DNA of 64,000 nucleotides from Chryseobacterium echinoideorum (GCF_007474535.1 NZ_VKNW01000009.1:1-64000); one strand, 5' to 3'; positions 42,118 through 51,028 are shown, counted from the stretch's first letter. Notes: generated by a model not told the origin, from the letters alone. Program-made: numbers and translations.

Positions 42118-43914
42118 ATGAAAAAGATTATAGTGAAAGCTGCACTGGGGATATTTATTGCACTGGGAATTTCTTCCTGCAAAAAATCAGATTCGCCCCT
42201 TACGAAAGTTACTCCTACAAATATTGATTCTATTGCCTCCAAATATTATGAGCAATATTTAAAACTTTATCCTTTAGAAGCCACTTCTCAAGGAGATTTA
42301 AGATACAATGATCAGTTGCCGGTTAATATTGACAAAGATTTTATTTCGGGTGAAATAGCATTTTACAATTCTGTGCTTACTCAGCTGAGAAATGTTGATT
42401 ATAATACTCTTTCAGACGAAGATAAAGTGGTGTATGATGTTTTGGATTTTACACTGAATGATAAAATTGAAACTTTCGCTTATCATCCGGAGTACATTCC
42501 TTTTACGCAATTCGGAGGTTTGCCTTTGAGTTTTCCTTTATATGGAAGCGGACAGGGAAGTCAGCCTTTCAATACCGAAAAAGATTATGAAGACTGGCTC
42601 AAGAGAATGGAAAAGTTTCCCGACTGGATGAATGCCGCAACAGAGAATTTCAGAGAAGGAATCAACAATAAAATGGTTTTACCTAAAAAGCTTGTTGTAA
42701 AAATGATTCCCCAGATGAGATCAGAAGAAATTGTGACAACAGATATGGAAAAAAATATTTTCTACGGACCGATCAATAATTTCCCCAAAAGTTTTACTAA
42801 AGAGCAGAAAGAAAAGCTGACGAAACTTTACAGAGAGTCTATCTTAAAAAATATCATCCCGGCTTATCAAAAAATGGGAGATTTTCTTGAAAAGGAATAT
42901 CTGCCAAAAGCAAGAGAAACTGATGGTTACAACAGTCTTCCTAATGGGGAAAATATTTATGCATTTTATGCTAAAAGCTGGACAACTACTGATAAATCAC
43001 CCGAAGAAATCAATAAAATAGGATTGGGGCAAGTAGCAATGTTGCGTTCTGAAATGGAAAAGGTAAAGCAGCAGGTAGGTTTCAACGGAACATTAGAACA
43101 GTTTATTACATCGGTAAAAACAGATCCTAAAGCAATGCCTTACAAGACCTCCAAAGAAGTGTTGGATGGTTTTAACGGGATACTTGCTAAAATTACTCCT
43201 AAACTCAAAACGATGTTTAGCGTTACGCCTAAAACTAAATTTGAGATCAGACAGACCGAAAAATTCAGAGAAGCAAGCGCAAGTGCAGAATACATTCAGG
43301 GAACGCCCGACGGAAAACGCCCGGGAATATTTTATATGCCGCTTCCTGATCCTGCAAAATTCAATGTTACTTCCGGAATGGAATCTCTTTTTTTACATGA
43401 AGCAATTCCGGGACATCATTATCAGGTTTCTTTACAGCAGGAAAATACCAATCTACCAAAATTTATGAGATTCGGTTGGTTTGGAGCTTATGGAGAAGGG
43501 TGGGCTCATTATTGTGAAACTTTAGGTCCGGAATTCGGTCTGTATACAGATCCGTATCAGAAAATGGGATATTTGAGCGACCAGATGCTTCGTGCCGTTC
43601 GTCTTGTTGTGGATACAGGAATTCACACAGGTAAAATGACCAGAGAAGAGGCAATTACTTACTTTTTGAACAATATTGCCTATGACGAAGCCGGTGCAGT
43701 TGCAGAAGTTGAAAGATATATGGCAATGCCGGGACAGGCTTTAGGGTACAAAATCGGGTCTTTGAGAATAAGAGAACTGAGAGAAAAATATCAGAAAGAA
43801 TTGGGAAAAAAATTCAGTCTGGCTAAATTTCATGATGAAATTCTGAATCAGGGATGTCTTCCTTTGGATGTTCTGAACAGAAAAATGGAACTTTGGGCGA
43901 AGAAGCAGAAATAA
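42118..43914 (+). CDS. DUF885 family lipoprotein, putative metallopeptidase
   Basis: The 598-residue lipoprotein has lipobox ISSC (Cys21). DUF885 proteins are distant M32-like gluzincins: here FLHEAIPGHHYQ (about 425-436) gives the HExxxxHH zinc site, and EGWAHYCE (about 459-466) gives the third ligand. The N-terminal half is helical (ASKYYEQYLKLYPLEAT). It probably acts as a peptidase in the periplasm; substrates are unknown. Promoter not clear. The DUF1398 gene follows 26 bp downstream. Confidence 0.92.
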   Translation: MKKIIVKAALGIFIALGISSCKKSDSPLTKVTPTNIDSIASKYYEQYLKLYPLEATSQGDLRYNDQLPVNIDKDFISGEIAFYNSVLTQLRNVDYNTLSDEDKVVYDVLDFTLNDKIETFAYHPEYIPFTQFGGLPLSFPLYGSGQGSQPFNTEKDYEDWLKRMEKFPDWMNAATENFREGINNKMVLPKKLVVKMIPQMRSEEIVTTDMEKNIFYGPINNFPKSFTKEQKEKLTKLYRESILKNIIPAYQKMGDFLEKEYLPKARETDGYNSLPNGENIYAFYAKSWTTTDKSPEEINKIGLGQVAMLRSEMEKVKQQVGFNGTLEQFITSVKTDPKAMPYKTSKEVLDGFNGILAKITPKLKTMFSVTPKTKFEIRQTEKFREASASAEYIQGTPDGKRPGIFYMPLPDPAKFNVTSGMESLFLHEAIPGHHYQVSLQQENTNLPKFMRFGWFGAYGEGWAHYCETLGPEFGLYTDPYQKMGYLSDQMLRAVRLVVDTGIHTGKMTREEAITYFLNNIAYDEAGAVAEVERYMAMPGQALGYKIGSLRIRELREKYQKELGKKFSLAKFHDEILNQGCLPLDVLNRKMELWAKKQK

Positions 43915-43940
43915 TTAAATTAAAAATACAACGAAAAAAA

Positions 43941-44330
43941 ATGTTTACAGTAGAGCAAATTGAAAAAGCACACCGCAAGGTAAAATCGGGAGCCGATTTT
44001 CCGGATTACATTAAAGAGATCAAAGAATTAGGAGTAAAATCTTTTGAAACATGGGTAAAAGACAGCCATACAGAATATTTTGGCGAAAATGGTTTCGCTA
44101 CTAAGTCTGAACCTAAATATTCTGATCTGACAATTGAAAATCAAACGGATAAAGAGAAATTCATACAACAACTGAAAAGCCATCAAAGGGGAGAAACAGA
44201 TTATAAGAAGTTTTGTGAAGACTGCGCCGAAACAGGAATTGAAAAATGGATTGTCGATTTGGGTCAGTTCACCTGTATTTACTACGACAAAGCCGGAAAC
44301 GAAATTCTGGTAGAAGAAATACCTCATTAA
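43941..44330 (+). CDS. DUF1398 (YbcV-like) protein
   Basis: A 129-residue cytosolic protein of the DUF1398 family: IEKAHRKVKSGADFPDYIKEIKELGV, VKSFETWVKDSHTEYFGENG, and the C-terminal GIEKWIVDLGQFTCIYYDKAGNEILVEEIP. The E. coli homologue YbcV lies on a prophage and is uncharacterised. The frame is open from 43854, inside the DUF885 gene, but the family start is the ATG at 43941. It is followed by a clear terminator. Confidence 0.88.
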   Translation: MFTVEQIEKAHRKVKSGADFPDYIKEIKELGVKSFETWVKDSHTEYFGENGFATKSEPKYSDLTIENQTDKEKFIQQLKSHQRGETDYKKFCEDCAETGIEKWIVDLGQFTCIYYDKAGNEILVEEIPH

Positions 44331-44337
44331 AAATAGA

Positions 44338-44365
44338 AGTCACAAATTAATTTTTGTGACTTTTT
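44338..44365 (+). terminator. Terminator of the DUF1398 gene
   Basis: AGTCACAAA pairs with TTTGTGACT and is followed by TTTTT, 8 bp after the stop. Confidence 0.88.
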
Positions 44366-44483
44366 AGTTTTACTTACACTTTAAATCAGCTCGTGGTAAA
44401 GACATTGTATTTCATTATATTTTTATTTTGGCTGTGTACTTTTTAAGTTGTAAATCTGAAAACAGTAATCAGAAAGAAAAACC

Positions 44484-45104
44484 TTATTTTTCGAACAGCA
44501 TTTTCGTAATAAAATCTTTTTCTCCTTTTCCTCTTGCAGGCGAATATTCTCTTCCGTAAAAAATAATCTGAAGATGTAGTTTATTCCATACGTCCTCTTT
44601 CCAAAGGTTTTTGGCGTCTTTTTCGGTTTCTACGACGTTTTTGCCTGAAGTGAGTTTCCATTGCGTCATCAATCTGTGAATGTGCGTATCTACAGGAAAT
44701 GCGGGAAATCCAAATCCCTGACTCATGACTACGGAAGCCGTTTTATGACCTACTCCCGGTAGTGCTTCCAGCTCTTCATAGGTTTGAGGAACCACTCCGT
44801 TGTGCCTTTCCAGGAGAAGCTCTGCCATTCTTTTCAGGTTTTTGGCTTTCGTATTAGAAAGCCCTATTTCTTTAATAAGCTCTTTGATCTGATATTCTTC
44901 CAGATTAGCCATTCTTTGCGGAGTTCCTGCAACAGCAAAAAGTTCCGGTGTAACCTGATTCACTTTTTTATCTGTTGTCTGTGCAGAAAGTGCTACGGCA
45001 ACCATTAATGTATAAGGATCAGTATGATCCAGCGGAACAGGAACTTCCGGATATAATTTTTCCAGTTCGGTCTGAACCAACTCTGCTCTTTGCTTTTTTG
45101 TCAT
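44484..45104 (-). CDS. nth: Endonuclease III homologue without Fe-S cluster
   Basis: Bifunctional DNA glycosylase/AP lyase of base excision repair, 206 residues. The helix-hairpin-helix is LPGVGHKTA (115-123) with catalytic Lys121, and the second catalytic residue is Asp139 in FPVDTHIHR. The C-terminal region that holds four cluster cysteines in E. coli reads YGREYSPARGKGEKDF and has none; the whole protein lacks Cys. An upstream ATG (45137) lies before the -7 box, so the start at 45104 is used. It is divergent from bcp. Confidence 0.93.
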   Translation of the reverse strand: MTKKQRAELVQTELEKLYPEVPVPLDHTDPYTLMVAVALSAQTTDKKVNQVTPELFAVAGTPQRMANLEEYQIKELIKEIGLSNTKAKNLKRMAELLLERHNGVVPQTYEELEALPGVGHKTASVVMSQGFGFPAFPVDTHIHRLMTQWKLTSGKNVVETEKDAKNLWKEDVWNKLHLQIIFYGREYSPARGKGEKDFITKMLFEK

Positions 45105-45113
45105 TGAAAACAC

Positions 45114-45121
45114 TAAATTTG
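45114..45121 (+). promoter_or_regulatory. -7 promoter box (TAAATTTG) for bcp
   Basis: Exact TAnnTTTG 17 bp before the bcp ATG, inside the nth leader and only 2 bp from the opposing nth box. Confidence 0.6.
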
Positions 45122-45123
45122 AA

Positions 45124-45131
45124 CAAAAATA
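45124..45131 (-). promoter_or_regulatory. -7 promoter box (TATTTTTG) for nth
   Basis: Exact TAnnTTTG on the minus strand. It places the nth transcript start near 45118 and rules out the ATG at 45137. Confidence 0.6.
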
Positions 45132-45138
45132 AATCATT

Positions 45139-45588
45139 ATGCTGAAAGTAGGAGACCAATTACCACAATTTGAAGGAATAAATCAGAATGGAGAGCCGGT
45201 TAAATCAGAAAAACTGCTTGGAAAAAAGCTTGTTGTTTTCTTTTATCCAAAAGCAAGTACGCCGGGTTGCACAGCAGAAGCCTGCAGTTTGAGGGATCAT
45301 TATTCTGAACTGAAGAACCAAGGTTATCAATTGCTTGGTGTAAGTGCAGACTCTGTGAAGAGACAGAAAAGCTTTAGTGATAAATATGAATTGCCTTTTG
45401 ATGTCATTGCAGATGAGAACCATGATGTGATCGAAAAATTTGGAGTTTGGCAAATGAAAAAATTCATGGGCAGAGAATTTATGGGGATTGTAAGAACTAC
45501 TTTTATCTTTGATGAAAAAGGGGTTTGTACACAGGTTATTGATAAAGTTCGAACAAAAGATCATGCAGCCCAAATTTTAGAAGGGTAA
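45139..45588 (+). CDS. bcp: Thioredoxin-dependent thiol peroxidase (Bcp/PrxQ)
   Basis: Atypical 2-Cys peroxiredoxin of 149 residues that reduces hydroperoxides. The peroxidatic Cys44 and resolving Cys49 lie in FFYPKASTPGCTAEACSLRD. RTTFIFDEKG is the conserved Arg/Thr strand. It is cytosolic, with no signal peptide, and pairs divergently with the DNA repair gene nth from overlapping promoters, which would suit a shared oxidative-stress role (inference). Confidence 0.96.
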   Translation: MLKVGDQLPQFEGINQNGEPVKSEKLLGKKLVVFFYPKASTPGCTAEACSLRDHYSELKNQGYQLLGVSADSVKRQKSFSDKYELPFDVIADENHDVIEKFGVWQMKKFMGREFMGIVRTTFIFDEKGVCTQVIDKVRTKDHAAQILEG

Positions 45589-45694
45589 TTTTTTCGAAGC
45601 ATATAGTCTTTATACGTAAGAAACTTTATTTTTTCATTAATGATCAAAATCGGTATATCATTTTATGCAAATCAATTGATAAAATATTGATTTT

Positions 45695-45802
45695 ATGATG
45701 AACTTTGATGATGACGATTATTATGAAAAACGCTTAACGAAAACTAAAAAACCCTTTCATAAAAAAATGAAAGGGTTTTTATCAATTAAATTGAGAGATT
45801 AG
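45695..45802 (+). CDS. Possible 35-aa ORF read through a hairpin
   Basis: An ATG-ATG start leads into MMNFDDDDYYEKRLTKTKKP, then continues FHKKMKGFLSIKLRD. The first half is acidic, the second basic. The terminator hairpin at 45746-45780 lies within the frame, so the full peptide would be made only on read-through. It may be the remnant of a longer gene or a chance ORF. Confidence 0.25.
   Translation: MMNFDDDDYYEKRLTKTKKPFHKKMKGFLSIKLRD
45746..45781. terminator. Bidirectional terminator between bcp and the FKBP gene
   Basis: AAAAAACCCTTTCAT pairs with ATGAAAGGGTTTTT around an A-rich loop; the two genes are convergent. Confidence 0.88.
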
Positions 45803-45813
45803 AGTATATATGA

Positions 45814-46497
45814 TTATTTAAAATCTACCAGCTCAACATCAAAAATAAGTGTTGCTCCGGGAGGAATTACGTTTCCTGCTCCATTATCTCCATACGCAAG
45901 ATCGGAAGGAAGATAGAATCTGTATTTAGCTCCTTTGCTCATAAGCTGTATTCCTTCTGTCCATCCGGGAATTACGCTGGATAGGTTGAGCTCAATAGGT
46001 TTTCCTCCATTTTTATCGGTAGAGTCAAAAACAGTTCCGTCCATCAGCTTTCCTGTATACATTACATTTGCCGTATTTGAAGCTGTTGGTTTTGTTTTGC
46101 CATCACCTTCTTTCAAAACTTCGTATTGCAGACCGGTTGCCGTAGTTTTTATATTTTTTTTCAGCTTGTTTTTAGCAAGAAAATCTGCTCCTGCTTTTTT
46201 GTTTTCTTCAGCTTTTACTTTGGCTTCGGCTTGTTTCTTTTCGTTTTGCTTTTGCATAAAGCCTTGCAGGAAAGTTCCCATTTCTTCTTTCGGGAAAAGT
46301 GCAGGTTTTTCGGTAAGAGCATCTTTGATGCCTTGTGCCAAAAGTTCTGCATCCGCAGGGAACCCCTGTCTTTTCATATTTTCTGCGATATCAAGACCGA
46401 TATAATAGGAGGCTTTCTGCTCATCGGTATAAGATTTTTGCGCGAATACGAGGTTTGCTCCGGTAAGAAGAGCTAAGGTAAATAAGGTTTTTTTCAT
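45814..46497 (-). CDS. FKBP-type peptidyl-prolyl cis-trans isomerase (Mip/FkpA-like)
   Basis: Periplasmic folding helper of 227 residues. Signal peptide 1-19. The N-terminal dimerisation helix region covers about 22-110 (SYTDEQKASYYIGLDIAENM, then a Lys/Glu/Ala coiled coil). The FKBP domain (about 115-227) contains VMYTGKLMDGTVFDST, VIPGWTEGIQLMSKGAKYRF and IPPGATLIFDVELVDF. This is the usual FkpA/Mip arrangement. Confidence 0.95.
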   Translation of the reverse strand: MKKTLFTLALLTGANLVFAQKSYTDEQKASYYIGLDIAENMKRQGFPADAELLAQGIKDALTEKPALFPKEEMGTFLQGFMQKQNEKKQAEAKVKAEENKKAGADFLAKNKLKKNIKTTATGLQYEVLKEGDGKTKPTASNTANVMYTGKLMDGTVFDSTDKNGGKPIELNLSSVIPGWTEGIQLMSKGAKYRFYLPSDLAYGDNGAGNVIPPGATLIFDVELVDFK

Positions 46498-46571
46498 TGT
46501 TGAGATATAAATATATTTTGCGAATTTAAGATTTTGTAACGGAATACGTGATAAGAATATTTATTTGTATT

Positions 46572-47111
46572 TTATTCTGTTTCGTAATACATCAGTTCTT
46601 TTGTGTCATTCGGGATGGTAACCATTTTTTTGAACTTTAAACCCAGTTTTTCAATAAGTTTTCTGGAAGAAAAATTGTCTTTAGTTGTAATGGCTGAAAT
46701 TTTTTTTAACCCAAAATCACTCATTCCTACTGAGATGATCTTTTGTGCAGCTTCAAACATCAGACCTTTGCCTTCGAACTTTTCAAGCACGGAAAAACCA
46801 ATATCCATCACATCCAGACCTTCTCTTTCAAATATTCCTACCCCGCCAATTTTATGATTTCCTTCTTTTAAAATAATGAGATAATTCCCAAAGCCCAGCT
46901 TCTCAAATTGAGGTAAAAATTTAGATTGAATATAAGTCTCTGCATCACCAACAGTAAGTATATTTCTGTTTCCGATATATTGGATGAAAGAAGGCATATT
47001 ATACAACTCAAAAATAAAATCGGCATCTTCCAGAGACATAGGACGAATGAGAAGTCTCTCGGTTTCGTAAAAATTATCTTCTTTTTTTAGCAGACTGTTT
47101 TGATGGTTCAT
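46572..47111 (-). CDS. GNAT-family N-acetyltransferase (RimJ-like)
   Basis: A 179-residue acetyltransferase of the RimJ/RimL type: TERLLIRPMSLEDADFIFELY at the start, IGGVGIFERE, the acetyl-CoA loop region EKFEGKGLMFEAAQKII (with degenerate Q/RxxGxG/A) and TTKDNFSSRKLIEKLGLKF. It acts on protein N-termini or small molecules; the target is unknown. Its first 38 bp overlap the 3' end of the upstream secreted-protein gene, so it is the coupled last gene of the tolC operon. Confidence 0.88.
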   Translation of the reverse strand: MNHQNSLLKKEDNFYETERLLIRPMSLEDADFIFELYNMPSFIQYIGNRNILTVGDAETYIQSKFLPQFEKLGFGNYLIILKEGNHKIGGVGIFEREGLDVMDIGFSVLEKFEGKGLMFEAAQKIISVGMSDFGLKKISAITTKDNFSSRKLIEKLGLKFKKMVTIPNDTKELMYYETE

Positions 47112-47742
47112 CTTTTGGTTCTTCTTTCTTTTCTAATTTTAAAAGTCTTGGGTTGTTTTTGCAGTTTTTAGTATACACTTCCATATACGATCCGTGGTCT
47201 TCTACATTCGAAATCTTTCCTGTCGCCTTGCTGACTGTTAATGTATAATGGGTCTTCTGGTAAGGACATTCGGTTGAGGTAACTTTACCCAAATCCAGAT
47301 AGTAATTGTTTTTGTCTTCGTAATGATTGGCTGCAACATCTACAAACTGCTCATCTATCATATATCCTTCCAGAACAGCAGATAAGGCAGCCTCATCTAC
47401 ATTGTTTACCTTTCCGATGAAGCCTTTAAGGTCTTTAATATCAGTAATGTAAGTTATTTGATCACCTTTTCCTGAAACGATATAAAAGAAGCTGTTTTCT
47501 CCCGGTCTCAGACTAAATCCTGAAAACTGCGGAGTATAATCTTTTTTTGTCCCGGAAACTTTTATTTCTTTATTTCTTCCGTAGCTGTTATGTACCAAAA
47601 CCCAGAAATCTGCTGTTTGGTGATCAGGTGAAATTTTAGATAAAACTCCTTCCACGTTGACGAATTTTTTCTTCTCCTGAGAAAAAGAAAATATCCCAAG
47701 AAATAAGAAAACAGAAAAAAAAGTACTTTTATATAATGTCAT
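47074..47742 (-). CDS. Secreted protein of unknown function
   Basis: The 222-residue protein has a signal peptide (MTLYKSTFFSVFLFLGIFSF, cleaved after FSFS). The mature part looks beta-rich (ADFWVLVHNSYGRNKEIKVSG, SFFYIVSGKGDQITYITD), with three Cys in the last third (TECPYQKTH, TKNCKNNPRL), and ends in a Lys-rich tail. The frame opens at a TTG (47763), but the signal peptide begins with the ATG at 47742. It overlaps the GNAT gene by 38 bp. No family recognised. Confidence 0.75.
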   Translation of the reverse strand: MTLYKSTFFSVFLFLGIFSFSQEKKKFVNVEGVLSKISPDHQTADFWVLVHNSYGRNKEIKVSGTKKDYTPQFSGFSLRPGENSFFYIVSGKGDQITYITDIKDLKGFIGKVNNVDEAALSAVLEGYMIDEQFVDVAANHYEDKNNYYLDLGKVTSTECPYQKTHYTLTVSKATGKISNVEDHGSYMEVYTKNCKNNPRLLKLEKKEEPKDEPSKQSAKKRR

Positions 47743-47776
47743 AGCTTTGGAAATTCGACACAAATCATGCCATATT

Positions 47777-48856
47777 TTACATATATTTTTCGCCTTTTTT
47801 GAGGCTTTTCAGATCTAAAACATAGTCTTTAATCTGCTGATCGTGTTCTCTGGGGCAGATTAAAAGAACTTTGTCTGTATCTACAACGATAAAATCCTTC
47901 AATCCGTCTATGACGACAGCTTTATTATTTTTAATATGAATAATATTTCCCTTAGAATCGTAAGTGAGGGCAGTTTTGATGTTAATTGAATTATCATGTT
48001 GATCCTTTTCGCTGTTTTCGAAAACAGAAGTCCAAGTTCCTAGATCGCTCCATCCTAAATCCGCAGGAATCACATACACATTTTTCGCTTTTTCTAAAAT
48101 TCCGTTGTCGATAGATATTTTCTGGATTTTAGGGTAAATGAGCTCAATACAGCTGGTTTCATTGACCGCATTGTATTCACACACGGTAAACTGCTGTGTC
48201 ATTTCCGGAAGAAAATTTTCAAAAGCTTTTTGAATAGATTGTACATTCCAGATAAAAATCCCGGCATTCCAAAGAAAATCACCACTTTCAAGGAAACTTT
48301 TGGCAATTTCCAGAATTGGCTTTTCGGTAAATGTTTTTACTTTATAATAATCTGAATTTTTCGTTTCTACAAACTGGATATATCCATATCCTGTATCAGG
48401 TCTTGTTGGGGTAATTCCTAGTGTTACCAGGTAATCGTTTTTGGAGGCTATTTCAAAAGCCAGCTTTACTTTTTCAAGGAAAGTTTCTTCTTTTAAAATT
48501 AAGTGATCTGCCGGTAAAACAATCATCGTTGCTTCAGGATTGATCTCTGCGATTTTATTTGCCATATAAAGATTGCAGGCTGCGGTGTTTTTCATAAGTG
48601 GTTCTCCCACAATGTTTTGTTCCGGAATTTCCGGCAGCTGCTGATGAGAAATCGCCGTGTACTCTTTATTGGTAATTACAAAAATATTCTCGTTAGGAAT
48701 AATCTTGCTGATTCTGTCATAGGTCTGCTGGATCATGGTACGACCCGTTCCTAAAATATCCTGAAACTGTTTTGGAAATTTCTGTGTGCTTAAAGGCCAG
48801 AATCTGCTCCCGATTCCTCCCGCCATTATCACGCAGTATTGATCTGATTTCGACAT
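47777..48856 (-). CDS. manC: Mannose-1-phosphate guanylyltransferase
   Basis: Nucleotidyltransferase that makes GDP-mannose from mannose-1-phosphate and GTP for glycan synthesis. About 359 residues. The signature is CVIMAGGIGSRFWPLSTQKFPKQF (GxGxRxxP plus the catalytic Lys), followed by VLPADHLI and GDFLWNAGIFIWN. The C-terminal isomerase domain of bifunctional ManC is absent. Two upstream in-frame ATGs (48928 and 48868) overlap the sprT-like gene; the ATG at 48856, just after its stop, is preferred. Confidence 0.93.
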   Translation of the reverse strand: MSKSDQYCVIMAGGIGSRFWPLSTQKFPKQFQDILGTGRTMIQQTYDRISKIIPNENIFVITNKEYTAISHQQLPEIPEQNIVGEPLMKNTAACNLYMANKIAEINPEATMIVLPADHLILKEETFLEKVKLAFEIASKNDYLVTLGITPTRPDTGYGYIQFVETKNSDYYKVKTFTEKPILEIAKSFLESGDFLWNAGIFIWNVQSIQKAFENFLPEMTQQFTVCEYNAVNETSCIELIYPKIQKISIDNGILEKAKNVYVIPADLGWSDLGTWTSVFENSEKDQHDNSINIKTALTYDSKGNIIHIKNNKAVVIDGLKDFIVVDTDKVLLICPREHDQQIKDYVLDLKSLKKGEKYM

Positions 48857-48858
48857 AT

Positions 48859-49449
48859 TTAACTGCATTTTATCACTCTCGCCAAAGGTCTGAAAGAATA
48901 CTTTCTTCCCGTAGCCAGATGAATACAAAGATAGTTCTTTTTAATCAGACCCTGCAAAACGTATTTTCCGCTTCTGTATATAAAATGATCCCCACTTTTA
49001 AGCTCATGGATATATACTGAACCATCATCTTCATTTCTCATGTCAAAATACTGTACCAATTCAGGACTTGCCATAAAATTGGCTTTTGGAGCATTAGAAA
49101 AATTAGCAATGAAAGGTTTTAAATCTTCTGAATAAACATCAATGCTTTCTAAAAGCATAAGGCGGAAAGTTTGTTTCCATTCGGTACCATGAGGAGCTAT
49201 TTTACGACCATATTTTTCAAAGGCGATGAGATGAGCCAGCTCATGAGTAAGCACAAAAAAGAAAAGCTGTGGAGAAAGGGTAGAGTTGATGGTAATTTCG
49301 TGAGACTGATCTTTCAGTTTTCTGTAATCTCCAAGCTTTGACTCTCTGTTTCTTGTTATTTTAATATGAATATAATGATCTGAAAACCATTTTTTTAAAT
49401 ATGGAAGAGTGTTCTCGGGTAAATAATTTTGTAAAGACTGAACAGACAT
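48859..49449 (-). CDS. SprT-like zinc metalloprotease domain protein
   Basis: A 196-residue protein with the SprT zinc motif THELAHLIAFEKYGRKIAPHG: HELAH at 69-73 and the third ligand His87. It is followed by a zinc-ribbon-free beta segment (DHFIYRSGKYVLQGLI, KYSFRPLARV). Eukaryotic Spartan relatives cleave DNA-protein crosslinks; the bacterial role is not settled. It is packed tightly between tolC (1-bp gap) and manC (2-bp gap). Confidence 0.9.
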   Translation of the reverse strand: MSVQSLQNYLPENTLPYLKKWFSDHYIHIKITRNRESKLGDYRKLKDQSHEITINSTLSPQLFFFVLTHELAHLIAFEKYGRKIAPHGTEWKQTFRLMLLESIDVYSEDLKPFIANFSNAPKANFMASPELVQYFDMRNEDDGSVYIHELKSGDHFIYRSGKYVLQGLIKKNYLCIHLATGRKYSFRPLARVIKCS

Positions 49450-49450
49450 T

Positions 49451-50791
49451 TTACAAGCTTAGCGGAATTCCTGCATAGAAATTCAATAATTTTAAACTGA
49501 AAATATAATTATATTTTGCCTGTTCCACAGAACCCTGTGCATTAGCGTAATTGTTTCTTGCAATATTAAGATCATAAATAGTTGTACGTCCCGCTGCATA
49601 GCTTTTATCTGCAAAATCCATTGCCAGTTTTGTGCTTTTCTCGGCTTCTACTGCGGCAAGATATACCTCATAATTGGCATCTACATCAAACTGAGCTTGC
49701 TGTACATTTTGTCTCACAGCTTGTTTTTGCTGTTCCAAAGCATTTTTAGCAATAAATTCGTTGATCTTTGACTGTTCTACCTGAAGTTTGGTAATTCCTT
49801 TATTAAAAATTGGAATGTTGAGATTGATTCCGCCCTGTTGCCCGAAATTATCCTTATATTGTTGAAAAAGACTTCCCTCTTTCACATAGAATAAACTGCT
49901 TCCGACATTATTGGTATTCAAAAGGTTGTTATAAAATGTTCCAATGCCAATGCTTGCGGTTAATGTTGGCCAGAAAGCTGTTTTTGTAACTTCTGTCTGA
50001 GCTTCTGCAGACTTTATTCTGCTTTGTGCGGCCTTTACCTGTGGTTGTGTTTCATAAGCTGTTTCCAGAACATCATCTGTCGAAATAAGCTGCGGACTCA
50101 ATGTTTCGGAAATTTCCACATCTTCCACATCAAAATCTTTATATTCTTTAAGCTGAAGAAGCTGCGCTAAAGCAAATAGACTTCTGTCTACATTGATTTC
50201 GGCAGTTTTCAGGTTTTGTTTTTCTCTTGCCCATGCTGCTTCTGCTTCTGCAACAATAGTTTGCGCTGTAGTTCCAACTTCCGTAGTGATTTTTGCTCTG
50301 TCGTATTGTTTCTTAGCGTTTTCTGTTGCACTTAGAGCGATTTTCACAATCTCTTTATTGAGCAAGGTAGTTAAATATTGTCTTGCAATCTGAAGCGAAA
50401 TATCATTTTTAATTGTTTCAATATCATACTGGCTGGCTTCTACATCGAACTCTGTTTTCCTTATTGTTTTTTCCAGTCTTCCGTTGTTAAAAATCAAAAC
50501 ATCTGCTCCAATATTTATATTATTGCTGAATCTGTCGTTTCTGATACTTCCCGTTCCTAAAGATGCCTGTCCGAAACTCACATTGTTTCCCATATTTGCA
50601 CTTACAGATGGGAGATAGTTTTTCTGAGCAATTTTCAGATTGGTATCCTGTATTTGTTTTGAATATTCATTTTGAATTACCTGAAGGTTGTGTTTCACGG
50701 CATAATCTACACACTCCTTCAGAGACCATTTTTCCTGAGCACTTATTCCGGCAAAGGATAATCCTAAAATAATCGTCAAAACTTTTTTCAT
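49451..50791 (-). CDS. TolC-family outer-membrane efflux protein
   Basis: Outer-membrane factor of 446 residues. Signal peptide 1-18 (ending ISA-Q). Two homologous OEP halves follow, each with long coiled-coil helices: WSLKECVDYAVKHNLQVIQNE at the start, and SYAAGRTTIYDLNIARNNYANAQ near the end. It forms the trimeric exit duct of RND or ABC efflux pumps. No inner-membrane pump or adaptor gene is adjacent; instead it heads an operon with sprT-like, manC, a secreted protein and GNAT genes. Confidence 0.93.
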   Translation of the reverse strand: MKKVLTIILGLSFAGISAQEKWSLKECVDYAVKHNLQVIQNEYSKQIQDTNLKIAQKNYLPSVSANMGNNVSFGQASLGTGSIRNDRFSNNINIGADVLIFNNGRLEKTIRKTEFDVEASQYDIETIKNDISLQIARQYLTTLLNKEIVKIALSATENAKKQYDRAKITTEVGTTAQTIVAEAEAAWAREKQNLKTAEINVDRSLFALAQLLQLKEYKDFDVEDVEISETLSPQLISTDDVLETAYETQPQVKAAQSRIKSAEAQTEVTKTAFWPTLTASIGIGTFYNNLLNTNNVGSSLFYVKEGSLFQQYKDNFGQQGGINLNIPIFNKGITKLQVEQSKINEFIAKNALEQQKQAVRQNVQQAQFDVDANYEVYLAAVEAEKSTKLAMDFADKSYAAGRTTIYDLNIARNNYANAQGSVEQAKYNYIFSLKLLNFYAGIPLSL

Positions 50792-51028
50792 ACGTAGATG
50801 TTTATTTTTTTAAAGGTCATATATATTCGCCAACATTTACAGGGATTTTTGCTTCAAAATTTGCAATGGCGATTTAATGATGAAATATTTATTCTTTTCA
50901 AATTACACAAACTCATTCATAGGTGTGTTTGTATTGGCTTTCCTCCATTAGACGAAGAGAACGGAAAAAAGTTACAAAAAACAAAAAATATTGTTTCAGA
51001 ATAATAAAAGATTTGAGAATTTTGCATT

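Noticed and set aside
45105-45137. Longer nth product starting at 45137
   Set aside because: The start would lie upstream of the minus-strand -7 box and the added residues do not fit the family.
45935-46405. 156-codon plus-strand frame opposite the FKBP gene
   Set aside because: A Ser/Phe-rich antisense shadow of the Lys/Glu-rich coiled coil; not a gene.
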